NCBI RefSeq assembly: GCF_910592395.1 | Contig: NC_088310.1 | Location: 28,908,991-28,972,990 of the forward strand | DNA length: 64,000 nt | DNA from: Lineus longissimus | Lineage: Eukaryota; Nemertea; Pilidiophora; Heteronemertea; Lineidae | Direction: 5' to 3' | Shown here: in pieces, positions 48,901-61,417 of the stretch | Layout: every line of letters begins with the position of its first letter | How positions within the stretch are numbered: position 1 is the first letter of the stretch | Translations under genes and position numbers: made by a program | The notes under the pieces: model-generated | The model's database searches: none | The model's input: the letters and a program-made list of their open reading frames with translations, nothing else | Told to the model about the DNA's origin: nothing

Positions 48901-50403
48901 GTTCACAAAAATATTTGAAGCATGAAAAAACCTTGTCAGAAAATGTTGTTTGAAAGGGTTCTCTGAGTTCATGTCTCTATTTGATCTTCTTTGTCTCAGT
49001 TAGCAAGCCGACAATAATGATCCTGTGAAAGGCTTGGCTAAATTCTGATGGCGTGCTGGCTATGAATCCAACTAAAATGTTCACATGTTGACTTCCTTCT
49101 GACATGAGGTGCGAGTCAAGCATTGATATCCGATGTGACTGTGTTGACTTGACCACCATGTCAAATTCAGTCAAGAAGTGAGGAAAATCAAAACATGTTG
49201 GAAATGAAGGTGCATTTTGAAATGAAATAAGTGAACTTAAAGAGAATAGGCTCCTCGTCAGAGGTGCAGGAAATGGAGGAGCGTTGAACTACAGGAAGAA
49301 GAAGCAGTGTTCTACTCAGGCAGGTTAAGGTCGTCGTTTTTTTATTGCAAAATTCAGAACATTTTTTGAACAAATTTTTTTTCTAGATGATTGCAACCTA
49401 TTAAAGCCTGAAGTAGACCACTGCTATGAATTGAAAGAAATGGAGTCTGATACATGCACAGTGAGGACGATCTGTAAAGAATGGTGATGGATATTAGGTA
49501 ATGGAGAGAGATCACATTGGAGATGGAGGTTGGCCGACTAGAGTCACCTAGAATGAATGAAATGATGTGAAAACATGGGAAAATTTCCCAATATTTCATT
49601 GAAACATGCAGTATACTTGAACATGATCCGGATGGCTTCAGCTACATGTAGTCCGAGAGGCGTAATTTCCGTGACGATTCCATGGAAATCACACCTAGAA
49701 AAGAGACGACTGCTCACCTTGTGATGAGCAAGAGAAATGAGTGAGACAGTCTCTGATCTGACAAACATCAGGCCTTAAGAATATGAGAGTCGTCATGATC
49801 TGTTTGTATTTTATTGATGATTTTACAACATGAAATCAAAATCTGTTAGAATATTGCAGGGCATGGGGGCCGATAAATTATCATTCACATTACGTCATTA
49901 GGGTCTAGTAAATATATGGCGAATAACCACAGCAATAAAGTGGTATGATCTTACATTACAGAATCGGGCCTCAATCGAATCCTAAGGCCTGACATAGGCT
50001 ATACCTGTTAGTATAACTGCTGAACCATATCAAACATGGTCTTAATCAAATCCCACGAGTTATGTAATACAGAATAAATTAGCATATGTTAATTAGAGCA
50101 CAATTGATAATAGCATCAATCAATGCTCGTAGCACCTGCACAAAATATCACATTTAAAAAGATGTAAAAAAATACTCAAATTCAAAACTTTGGGCAAAAA
50201 CTATACAAAAGTATCAAATTTTTTTGCATCGATAGTCATTTGGAAGATGGTTCTGGTCTCTTTTTTACCATGGTAACCTTAAGTCTGATAGATTGCACAT
50301 CTTTTTTGAGTACCAAGAATAATGCAATCACTTTAACAAGGCAAGTTTTCAAAATAATTATTATGATTAAAAGTTGTATTTCTTTTAATTCTTAGTTCTC
50401 ATT
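42942..50403. other. Gene-poor AT-rich stretch
   Basis: About 7.5 kb with no supportable gene. It lies downstream of the sushi-domain gene, so some of it could be a very long 3' UTR, but I cannot fix an end. Isolated good splice-donor matches on the minus strand (for example gtaagtg near 48703 and gtgagc near 49715) have short open stretches upstream that match no protein. A 39 bp repeat is listed separately, and a TGACGTCA lies at 46193. Confidence 0.4.
47220..47336 (+). repeat. 39 bp repeat, three copies
   Basis: Three perfect copies of a 39 bp unit (ccactgtcagtgggtctccc ... ctgtat), followed by a partial fourth. The unit contains a palindromic ccactgtcagtgg. The period is a multiple of three, so frames stay open on both strands, but no gene context is seen. 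Confidence 0.95.
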
Positions 50404-52113
50404 AACAAGAGGCCCAAGGGCCTGGCGCTCAGCTGAGTTAATATCATTAATATCTTCCCGGTGTTTAGTTCATTATGCATGAAATGGCATGCTCCATGGT
50501 ATTTGATATCCTTTTGCGTTCACTACGGTACCAACGTTTTTGGTTGACATAATTATGCCACTGTTCATTCCTCAATCCTGACCATAATTCGGGTGAAATC
50601 ATCGTATGAAAATATTTACCGAAACATGAAGTTTCGGCCATGAATGAGGATACTCATTGTCATAGCCTCGTTTACAAGTACGAAGTATTTTCCCGCGAAT
50701 ATTCAAAACTGCTTGGCTCCTTGCCAGTTAAATATCATGTGACTATACACAAAATAGAAAACTTTGATGGAAATTGTAAATCATTTTTTTATCTATCAGG
50801 GGAAACAAGCTGATGATGATCAAATAAATCATTCATGAGAAATCGTTTTGTTGCTGAAGCTTGCATGACGAAGTTAATGCTAAACCTTTTCTTGTGCTCT
50901 ACTGCGCCACCGTAGTTTTCTATTTAGACCAGCGATGACGTCATTTCTGGTGATTCCCTACGTTGTCCAATGAGCGCTTTTTAAAATGTGCCATTTGGTA
51001 TTGTACAGTATGCAATGTATTTTTTCAGCGCTGCCAGTTGCCGAACAGAATGCCGTAGCTCCCTCAATTTCCAATCAATTTTTATGGGAGTGACATTTTT
51101 GTATTGCTTAGAATGTCTACTTTTTACCCATGAAAGAATCGTAGAACTAAAACATAATAGGCGAACAGAATCATGCCGATTCACTGCACATACTGTGGGA
51201 ATTCTCCACTTCAAAATACATCGGCGATGTCATCGCGAACAGAGCATGCACTTCCGATATCGTTTTCACAGAAATGTGGCCAAATTTTCAAGAACTAATT
51301 TCTGAATTTAGTCCCTAAAGACCTTATGACTACCACTGAAACGATCTAGTGATAATATCGCCCACCAGACTACTTTTTAAGCAGAAAATTGGGTACTTGA
51401 GTGTCATTGAGCTCCAAGATTATTGCACATGGCGTAAACAACATCCCACCATTTTGTCTCTGCTTCGGTATTTCGTACGCCGCTTATAATGCACCTTCCC
51501 AATTAAAACCAACATAATGAGGCCTTACATCGTTGATTGAATAGGAACACCACACAAAACACAATAAAGTGGGGGTACAATCGATTACGAAGCTGAAGTG
51601 AACAGTGATTTATTCCTATAGAGCTACTGCTTTTGTTGTGTAGCTGCCATGTTTTGAGAACTGGCAAATAGGAGACTTCATTGATGGCTGACGTCATCGG
51701 GCGGGAATTTGAATCAGCAGAAATAATTAAAAGGCAGGTAGCGCCCTCTCCTGTTAAAATTTTGAACTTTTTCTCAATAAAATAGATTTTCAAGAATTTT
51801 ATCTTAATATTAGAGCATATTTCGACTAATTCTGCTGCTCCTAGGCCGATATAGGCCAGTTTCCTTCATGCACTCTCGCTCGCAGGAAGTAGGTCGAATG
51901 GCGACAAATTTTGTTTTGAAAGTAGAGTTTGACCAGAAGTATCCAGAAATGCAAAATTGAAGTCTCTAGGTCTTACGGTTACAAAATGTGCACCATGGGT
52001 TTAACGGACGGATGGATGGATGGATGGATGGATGGATGGATGGATGGACAGACGGACGCCACTGAACAACTTATTTGACAAGCTCGGCTGACTTAGTCAG
52101 CTGAGCTAAAAAC
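50404..52113 (+). mobile_element. Pearl/DINE-like (Helentron-associated) repeat element, probable
   Basis: The left end has aacaagaggcccaagggcct (a hairpin) followed by ctcagctgag. The right end has a strong terminal hairpin (ctcggctgac-tta-gtcagctgag) followed by ctaaaa. Near the right end is a (GGAT)n microsatellite at about 52008-52048. A microsatellite near the 3' end plus a terminal hairpin is the known layout of pearl elements of oysters and DINE-type relatives. About 1.7 kb is long for one such element, so it may be composite or contain unrelated sequence. No transposase or Rep/helicase frame is present. Confidence 0.5.
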
Positions 52114-52626
52114 ACGACAGTCTGTTTCCTTCTCATTCAATCGTTACTGACTTCTACCATATGAATGTCCCCACATAGTCTATGATGTTATGATGACTAT
52201 GGTGGATGGGTATGAAAATCACACTCAAGCGATACATCCCTATTATGGTTAACCTGACTGCACTGAGAGAAATGTCAAACCAAAATTGTTTAAAATTCAT
52301 GAATCCCCATCTAATTTGTAACTCCTTTGTTTTGTATTTACAATCATGCCATCACACAAGTGAAGAGCTTTGTCTTTTCAGAAGTCACCAATTTTCAAAG
52401 TTCATCTAAAGAAGTACACATGCACAGTTTGAACCGATCCCCAAACTGGTACCCACATGTTTTTCAGCTTCAAGGCAAGTTTTCAAGAGAGCCTTAATGT
52501 CTCAACATTTCCTCAGTGCCACCTCGGCTAAATGGATGACTTGTCAGGGAGCTCATAATCACTAACTAATCTCTGGTCTACGTTAAGTACTCGGAGAGGT
52601 AGATTAGGAGAGGAGGACAGACTGGT
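52114..52626. other. 3' flank of the sushi-domain gene
   Basis: The immediate 3' UTR on the minus strand should lie here. No AATAAA in minus orientation (TTTATT) is seen in this segment, so the mRNA end must lie further left. Confidence 0.4.
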
Positions 52627-55600
52627 CTAAAAGCGATATAACTTTGGAACTTTGGATCTCTTACCGTCATTGGCAAAGCCTAAACTGCCATTTGATTCGA
52701 TGCTTCCAGCAGTGGCACGACGCGAGGCAGCTATTGATGGCATGGAGGCACCAGAGTCGTACGTGTCAACAGTTACTGATGTGGACGTGCCGTCACTAAT
52801 GTTCATTGTATTCATTGTGTCCAATGAACCAAAGTTTTCTGACAGGGCATCCCTGTTGACAGTGCTGATGGTTATTGTTGAATGACGCGAGGTGGCATCG
52901 GGGTCTCGGGTGGATTGTGAACCACTACCAGAACTTGTCGCATCGCTGCCTTGTCTCCGCATGCTGGCTGGAAGACTTGGTAATGGCCGATATCCGGGCA
53001 CTAAAGATGGATGTTGACGATGTGCACGTCCCGGTGTGCGTGGACCTCGGACAGCCTCATCATAGGATGGTAACGTGGCATTATGACCATCAGCGTAAGC
53101 GATAAGGGCAACACGATCATGTTCTTCAACAGTAGCACATGAGTTGCGGCTGTTACTGTTACTGTACGGTGGCGGCGCCTGCACCTGATGGAGGATCCTG
53201 GGCTGAGGTTTGTTTCGGCGTTGGAAGGCAACAATGATCATGGTTGTGAGAAGAATACCAAGAACACTACAGGACGTAATGATGACAATGGTCATTGTAT
53301 TTGTTGTGCTTTCAAGGTCGTTGCCTTGAGGTAAAGATGTCGGAGCTGAAACAAATAAAGAGACGTTAAGACACAGGAAGACACCCACACTATGACAATA
53401 TCTCACTGGCCATATTGGATCCAAAAGCCTTCACATATAGACCAATCATCTCAAGGAGCAGGTTGAAATATGTTTAGTACTGAGACAGCCATAAAGAATC
53501 AGTCTTTCAAACTGACTACCCCACAGTGGCAGAATACTTCCAAGAACGTCACAAATATGGATCCCACTTCATGAGAGCCTTTATTCGATTAACCTCTGCG
53601 TACCTTTGACACATCTCGGTTTTTCAGCAGTCCATGTTCCCGTATTATCACATTCCAATTCATAAGTGCCATCTCTTTCATATCCCTCGTCGCACATAAA
53701 CACAAGTTTGGAGCCAATGTCATACTGCAGACACTTGGAACCCATTCCCATATAGGTGAGGCAACTAGCAGTGGTCAACTCATAGCGACCATTCTTTACT
53801 GGGCCGGGGTCCTTACAAGAGAATTCTGAAAGAAAGGGACATTAACTGTGAGTCACATTAACTCAAGAGTCACTTGAGTGACAGTGTCACTTCGTATCAT
53901 TATTGTGAAAAAGAGCAAGTTTACACAGCATTCATCAAGCCATACTACCAGAGAATCCAGCACACTATTTCAACAACAAATACCACGTCTTCGCTTTCAC
54001 AACATTTGGACAAAACTTATTCTTTATGAGTTACAAGAACAGCCTGATTGTGACTTTGTCACATCACAGGTTTACAAACATCCAAGTCCCAGTACATGCA
54101 AGTCTGCAGAAACCATGGCAAGACAAACCAACAATAGAAACACTCATTCTGCCACATCTTAGCTTACCAGGCTCACAAGTTGGAGGGAATCCCGACCAAA
54201 CACCGCTCGACAGACACATGACCTGCTCCGTCCGGCCGACCAGCTTGTAGCCACTGTCACAGCGGTAGAACACGGTTGTGCCAACACCGAACATGTCATA
54301 CTTGACCATGGTGAATTGACCATAGAGCGTCCATTGACCGTGGTGGATGTTCACAGGTGATTGACAGCCCTTCACTAAAACACCAAGGAAGAAATATCGT
54401 AAATAAAGACTTCACTAATGTTTTCAACAATGTTCAGTTTTTGTTGAAGCTGACTTTTAAAAGTCCTCCTTATTCTGAAGATTCTTATTCTCAGGTTCAA
54501 TGTATGTACCATGTTGATCCAGAGGAGAATGGAGGAACAAACAAGCACTGTGTTGTTACCAACTGACCACTTGTACTGAAGGTCATACAGATTAGTGAGC
54601 AACGTCACCTTAGATGATAATCTTCCATTAGCTTCTGTGGGGTACAAGAAACATTAACTCTCACAAACTCCTGACTCATTCCATCTCATTGACCTTAGAA
54701 AATGTCAAGGATTGTGATGTACATCTGGCTATTATCATCAAAGAGAAACTGTTTGCCATAATGAGTTACTTACTTTCAACACACTCTGGCTTCTCAGCTG
54801 ACCACGCGCCATTGTTGCGGCAGGTGAGAGAGTACATGTAGTTGTCCTTCAGGCCATAGCCATCGGCACATGTGACCTTGACGATCGCACCGATCTTGTT
54901 GTCCAGGCAGTTCTTGGTGATGCACTCATAGCGCCCGTTCGCTACCTGGCCAAGTTCGGGGCATGTCTCTGTGAAATGGAAAGGACAGTTTGACTGTTTT
55001 AGGATTTTGACGATTGCCATGAAGACAATTATCCCAAAGGGTTAAACAGACTTGAGCAGTTTGAGCAAAAGCTGCTGAAACTTGGATGGATTATCTTAAG
55101 TTCCACACCTATCTTCCATGACACAAAAGCCAGATGAACAATAGTTTGCCTTCTTTCACTAAGATTCCCCACAGGGATTGCACCCCCCCCCCCCCCAGCC
55201 AATCACAACCTATAACAGGGTCCATACAATAGAGCACAAGTTCTCTTCTCAGCAGAGTGATGGTGGAAAAGCTGATCTTTAGTAGCCAATGCCATCCTTG
55301 TGCAAACAGCTGTTTTGTCTTCAAGAGCCGAACCAACAGCTCTCTCGATATAAACACCAATGGAAAACAGGGTTGGGCATGAACTTTGCACTTAGTGCGA
55401 ACTACAGAGAACAGAACCTCTTGGGCAAGATCAGATACGGGTTAATTTATTAATTGTTTTGAGATATTTGTATGAAACAGGATATGTTAAAAGATGGCTT
55501 GAGAGGTGTTCTGTATAGACAGGTGTCTGCAATACAGGGGTTTCTGCATTGGTTTCAATGCTCGTTCACAATCCAACGCTACGATAACAGAACAAGTATG

Positions 55601-58600
55601 AGGTATTCATCTCGGGATTGCCATGGCAACCATCAATGAGATTCAGGTGACCATATTAGGAATGATTCTCACAGCGAGATGACAATGGCTACATATTCTA
55701 TGGACGAACAGCTTAAGCAGGCTCCAGCATACATTATCACCGTTCAGAGTGAACATGATGTTTATGGATTTTTCTTAGCAAAGAGATGAAAAAATGAAAG
55801 ACACTTCTGAAACGAGTTTGAGATTTTATTCCAAATGAGAAAAAACATATCAAAAACTGCTCAATTGTCTTCTTTATATAAAACTGGGGCGTGTTTTGGA
55901 CTGCCCTTGTGAGGTCAGGTTAGGGCAGCCTACTACACTAGCCCATGTCATCCAGTACAAACTGTGTCAGGGGTGGGCCATCAGGTCAGGGCAGCCTACT
56001 ACACTAGCCCATGTCATCCAGTACAAACTGTGTCAGGGGTGGGCCATCAGTGATTAAACCATTCACCTCTCTCTCTTTTGCCTCATTAGAGCTGGTGAAG
56101 TGGATGGTGACAAACTTGTCAAAAAGGATTGAAACCAGTGTGCATAGTCTGGAGTTGCTGGCCTTTTAAACAGTATTTTACCAGAAAAGGGGAGAAAATG
56201 ATGATGGAATTGAACTTACTGCTGGCACAGGATGGTTTCGGCTGTGACCATTCTCCACTATCCTCACAACTCAGGCTGTAGGCTCCATGGCGTTCAAACC
56301 CATTGTTACAGACGACGCTGATGACAGAGCCAGCTTGGCGGTTCATACAATCGGTTGAGCTGCATGACCAGCGCCCATTCTCAATGGGACCAAGATCAGG
56401 GCAAACAGCACTTTCTGAAGAGGGAAATGTTCAAATCTATACTGGCATACTGCATTCTTTTTCAAATTGACTTGAAAATACTGTAAGACAATACATCCGG
56501 TAAGGGGGAAGTCTTTTTTGTTCTTCCTTACACTTTGAAATACACATTTACTGGGTTATTTCTGACAGACTTTCTCTATTTTCTGTACGGGGATTGGTCG
56601 GATTATAAACTGACCCTCTGGTCAACTTACTGAAGCATTCAGGTGTTTTTCCGGTCCATTGTCCATCAGTGCATTCCATCGTGGTTGCCCAAGTATCGGT
56701 GTTCTTATAACCCTGGATGCAGTAGAACCTAGCCACCAATGGATTCGTCTCATTGTACTTGTATCCGCCATGAAGGATCACAGGCGGTGGTCCACAGGCA
56801 GCTGGAAAGATGGGCGGCAGTTAGAGCACTGGGCATGAAATACCAATCACTTTAGATCTCTATAGCTGTGTAATACTAACTAACCGTGGGGATAATATGG
56901 TATACATACATGTACATGACAATGATCCTTACCTGTTACAACACTAGATAAGCACTGTTAAACGGTTACAGGAAAATTCGTCCCCGGATAATTCGTCCCC
57001 GGAAAATTCGTCCCCGCAAATTCGTCCCCGGATAATTCGTCCCCAAGGAAAATTCGTCCCCGGAAAATTCGTCCCCGAGGATAATTCGTCCCCGAGGATA
57101 GTTCGTCCCCGGAAAATTTGTCCCCGAGGATAAGTCGTCCCTGGAAAGTTCGTCCCCAAGGATAATTCGTCCCCAGAAAATTTTACAAAGTTGAAAGTTT
57201 CTGACTTTACTTTCCAAGACTCTTAAGTCTCGTCGAATAGACTGTAGTAATAACTACTACTTTCGATTTTTCTCATTCAGTGTAACATCTCTCTTTACTA
57301 CCCCACTAGCTAGTTACCTACCCCACTATTTTCGTAGGTAGAGGTAGGCAGGCGAAATATTTTATTGAAGAATTTAGAGTTTTTCTTTCATTCTGACCAG
57401 TAAAAATACTTATTTGTAAAAAAATTAATTATTTCGCCTGCCTACCTCTACCTACTATGAAAAGAGTGGAGTAGGTAACTAGCTAGTAGGGTAGTAACTA
57501 GAGATATAACACTGAATGTGAAAAGTCGAAAGTAGTAAGTAGTAGTTACTACTAGAAAGTAATGTCAGAAACTTTCAACTTTTGTTTAATTTTCCGGGTA
57601 CGAATTATCCTCGGGCACGAATTTCCCAGGGACGAATTATCCTAGGGGACATATTTTCCGGGGACAAATATTCTGGGGACGAAATTTTCCTCAGGGACGA
57701 ATTTTCCAGGGACGAATTATCCTCGGGGACGAATTATCCAGAGACGAATTTTCCTCGGGGACAAATTTTCCAGGGACGAATTATCCTCGGGGACGAATTT
57801 TCCGGGGACGAATTTTCCTAGGGGACGAATTTTCCGGGGACGAGTTTTCTGGGGACGAATTTTCCGGGGACGAATTTTCCTAGAGCCCTGTTAAACATAG
57901 GGATAGAACTCCAACTGAGTGACTTCAAAAGTTCCACAGTTGCAGCACTTTTGTTACAGAAGTTCCACCTCACCTGACCCTCATAAATGCTTGAAGCCAA
58001 GCTAACCTGACACTACTTAAGCAGACACACTCAAGCAACCGTCAAACTCATTCATCCAGCCACACTCTCTCCGTGCACCACATAGCTAGCATTAGCTACG
58101 GAGACAAAGTGACACAATGGTTATCTACCTTGGCGGCTTATTTTCTCGCAGGTCGGCATCTTGGGTTGGTCCCATTTACCGTCCTGACCGCACCTCAACA
58201 TAGAGTTGCCCGTGAGACGGTAGCCATTGTGACACTGAAAGGAGATCTCTGTGCCGGGGTGGAGCTTAGTCGAATACTTCTGGATCCCGAGAGCATAGAT
58301 AATGCGAAATTGTCTCATGGGTTGGTTATCAGGTTGAGAGCAGTGGATCATGTACTGCGCTGAAAAATTCAACGGGTCAAATTTTCATCTTACTTGATTT
58401 GAATTTCCATTTTTTGGTTATGAAAGTAAAGGGTGCAAAATGTGCTCAATATCTCATCAAATCGGCAGTGAAGGGAATATGAGCAGACAAAACAATTATT
58501 TTTCATAACCACCAGAAATATTTCTAGAAATAAGAGCACTTTATTTCAATCTATTCACTGTTTGTTGATTTTCCCTCTCCTGAAAGTGAAAATAAGAAAC

Positions 58601-61417
58601 ACTGAAAGAAGTGATACCAGTACTGAAGTAAGGAAGATTTCAATCTGGTTAGATACATGATGTGAAAGCTAACCTTGACTTTCCAAGAAGAAGTTCTAAA
58701 CTCTTCTGGAATAACCAAATCTCTTCACCTGAAATATTAAAAGCAACCTTTCCCTCAACCTTAAATGGAAAATCTTGTTCAGACTGAAATTGCAATTAAA
58801 AATCGTTGTTAGAGGTGGGTGGGAACGACATCAGTACATGAGTGATACAATAACGCCCTCGAGTGGGAGGGAAAATTGAAATCACTATCGCTATCGGAGC
58901 AAAGCTACTGTGATCATTGATTACCGATGAAGCTTGGGTATATATCAAAACACTACGTCACTACGTATTGTTTTACGTTTCCATAAGGGATTTCACCAAA
59001 CAGGGATTGAGAAGTCATATTGGTCAACTTTTTGTCACCACTTCTCATCCACGTCAGCTCTTTTTAAAGATGTTCTGGTGGTGCGTAACTACTGGTGTTT
59101 TGGAAGAGAACACCCACAACTTAATGACTGCCATGTTTCCGGCCCCTCCCCAACTCAATTTATCTGGCCCCAAAGGAAGAGTACGATCCCTGGTATTGTG
59201 ACAGTGTACCTTTGTAGTCTCTCTAAAAGGAAACAATATGGGCTCCTTTGACAAAACAACCGACCACTCATCATTGGCTAGATCAGGTGAGTGTCAGCCA
59301 ACACGTTCATTTCTCATCATTCTCCAATCAAAGGACCTGAAACATGTATGTGACAAATGAACCAATCAGAGGGAGTAATCAAGGGACTTTGCCACTCTGC
59401 ACGCTCCACAAACTAATCGTAATAAGTGAGGCATGAACATGAAAGTGCCCTCATGAGCAACATGTTGCTGAGACTGTGACCTATTAATCATTGTCACCGT
59501 GAACTTGTTTCCTTACATGCTGATGTCAGACACGCTGCTTGGAACTCTCACCTGGCAGGGCCAAATACATGACGTTTTGAAACATATCAATCTCGCAAAT
59601 GTCCGAGCCGAAAAAGATTCTGAATTTGTTCAATTTTTTATTTGTTCTATATGGCTTGGGATGCAAACTTACACAGGTAAAATAGGGTATTTTGGGGTTA
59701 AAATCATCAAAATCAGCTCGATGCACCTTAAGTCCTTTTTTCATAGCTGTCTGCTGATACCTTGAGCAATAGTTAGCTCCACCACTCTAGGCAGAGCCAA
59801 ACCTTTATTTTTCGAAGGTCAACAGTTGAGCGCACAAAGCAGGACGGGACAGAAACTGGCTCAAATGGGATAATCTGGCAGAAAACTGAACATTAAGCAT
59901 TGATCAATACATCCATTATTTAACTGATGAATATGTTTGGGAAAGAGAACACCTTCATACCTTTGGCATTCACAAGGATACCTCGAGGTAAATACCTCTC
60001 CTATTGAAAACTTATCACTTCATTCCTTTTTATCTTCACTCTTTAGATATTAACGAGATGCAGAATTTCAATAATTTGTAACGGGATCAATAATAACAAA
60101 CACTTGGTAAAATGGTGGATATTATCAGTGCTGCTGCATGTAGACGCCCACTGAATATTGGAAATATTGAAAACATAACAGGTTTTGAAATCTGGGCTGT
60201 TTTTTTAACAAGAAACATTATCCCAGGCGAGCTTGGCACATCAAACAATAGGAGATCGATGTGATAGGTAGTTTGCCGGGTTTAAAGGGCGAGAAATAAA
60301 AACAACATCAAAACTTACAGGTATAAGCCACTATATCAATAAAAAAATATCAAACTCCTCGTTTATCAAACACATTTTTTTACTCAAGAGATTATCAAAG
60401 CCTTTGATAAACTGGAGTCAGCTCGGATCAATGAGATCAGTACGTGTGTAAATCATGGTCAAGTCAAAGATGTGACATCAACTGCCCATACGCCTGCTTG
60501 TGTTCAAAGTAAAACCCACACAAAGAAAAAAAACACTCTTTCATTTTCAATAGAATATCATTTGAAATACATACAATTGAGTAGACGTGATGATTATTGA
60601 CATGTGATGCTACATGTACATTGAGAGAACCTCCAACAGACAAATCCCATCTTTGGCAAGATGTCTTGATTTGAGAGGTCAAACTGATTGAAAATGACCT
60701 AATTGGGCCTAAGTTGGTGTGTTAAATAGACATGGTGACCACAAAAAGAGGTTCTAAATTGAGATAGCTAGTAGTTGGGGTTACTCGAGACCCCGATATC
60801 ATGGTGGCATGGCTGGTAGAACTACAAGCTCCAAATTACAGCGATCGCAATTGACCATCACATTTTGATAAAGATGCATGCATGTTCTTGGGCTGTACTA
60901 CCTGAACTGAGAGATATAGGGTTAGGGAGGAGATGTAGATATGCCCTAGATATGGTTGCCTGAAAGTGAAGAGGAAACTGGTCATAATGGCACCGTTGGA
61001 ACAGGCAAGAAGATCCACTGAACCATCTCATTCTGAAAGGAGATAACTGACTACCTGAATGGAGATATAAGACTACATGTAGGGAGGAGATGTAGTGGAG
61101 GCGACCTGAAAGTTAAAAAGAAACTGAACAACTGACATTGTCGGAACATGCAAAAACAACCAACATCGTCATCTGCATCCCCACTTGGCTATCTGAACGG
61201 AAAAGGAGCCGACTTGCTCAAGGGATCACTCACTGTCTGTTTCTGCTTACTGGAATGAAAGCTTGATGAAAACCAACCACAAGACCACCAAGTCACATTG
61301 ATGAGTGAACTACTTACATCTCGCTGCACTATTCTTGCCCGAGAAGAGCCGCGGTAGGCCACTCGTCACTCCTGCCAAGAGGAGAGTCAGCACAGTCACT
61401 TGCATCAAGTCCATCAT
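52627..61417 (-). CDS. Type I membrane receptor with six sushi (CCP) domains
   Basis: Complete gene with eight coding exons: 61318-61417, 58129-58359, 56631-56801, 56220-56414, 54774-54968, 54168-54374, 53604-53825, 52627-53345. Every junction is GT-AG and phase 1, the classic arrangement for sushi modules. The 2,040 nt give 679 aa. Exon 1 encodes a signal peptide (MMDLMQVTVLTLLLAGVTSG). Exons 2-7 each encode one sushi domain with the expected Cys...C...C...W...C pattern; domains 1, 2 and 5 have four cysteines, domains 3, 4 and 6 have six. The last exon encodes a TM helix (about 458-481), a basic stop-transfer (QRRNK) and a tail of about 195 residues. The tail has PPPY (498-501) and LPSY (532-535), which are Nedd4-type WW ligands, and is Ser/Thr-rich. 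It is likely an adhesion or complement-like surface protein. I cannot name an orthologue; SUSD4-like proteins share the general plan. Confidence 0.92.
55913..56049. repeat. Tandem duplication of about 67 bp in a sushi-gene intron
   Basis: Two almost identical copies, each running from gtcaggt(tag)ggcagcc through gtcatccagtacaaactgtg to gggccatca. They lie in the intron between 54968 and 56220. That 1.25 kb intron also has a C14 run (55183-55196) and no extra sushi exon. Confidence 0.9.
56964..57887. mobile_element. 924 bp foldback transposon with tandem-repeat arms
   Basis: The element is flanked by the 9 bp duplication CTGTTAAAC (56955-56963 and 57888-57896). Its ends are inverted (GGTTACAGGAAAATTCGTCC against GGCTCTAGGAAAATTCGTCC). 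The outer arms (about 56970-57180 and 57590-57885) are arrays of about 15 bp units, aattcgtccccgg on the left and inverted on the right. The inner arms (about 57181-57368 and 57420-57590) are a more complex inverted repeat including aggtagaggtaggcaggcga. A loop of about 50 bp separates them. There is no coding capacity. It sits in the intron between sushi exons 2 and 3. Confidence 0.88.
58360..61317 (-). other. Intron 1 of the sushi-domain gene
   Basis: A 2.96 kb intron between the signal-peptide exon and the first sushi exon. I looked for additional sushi exons on the minus strand and found none. Open frames such as 58917-59251 on the plus strand match no family. Confidence 0.55.

Noticed and set aside
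54375-54647. Extra exon of the sushi-domain gene
   Set aside because: The minus-strand frame has no sushi cysteine pattern and no phase-1 splice sites.
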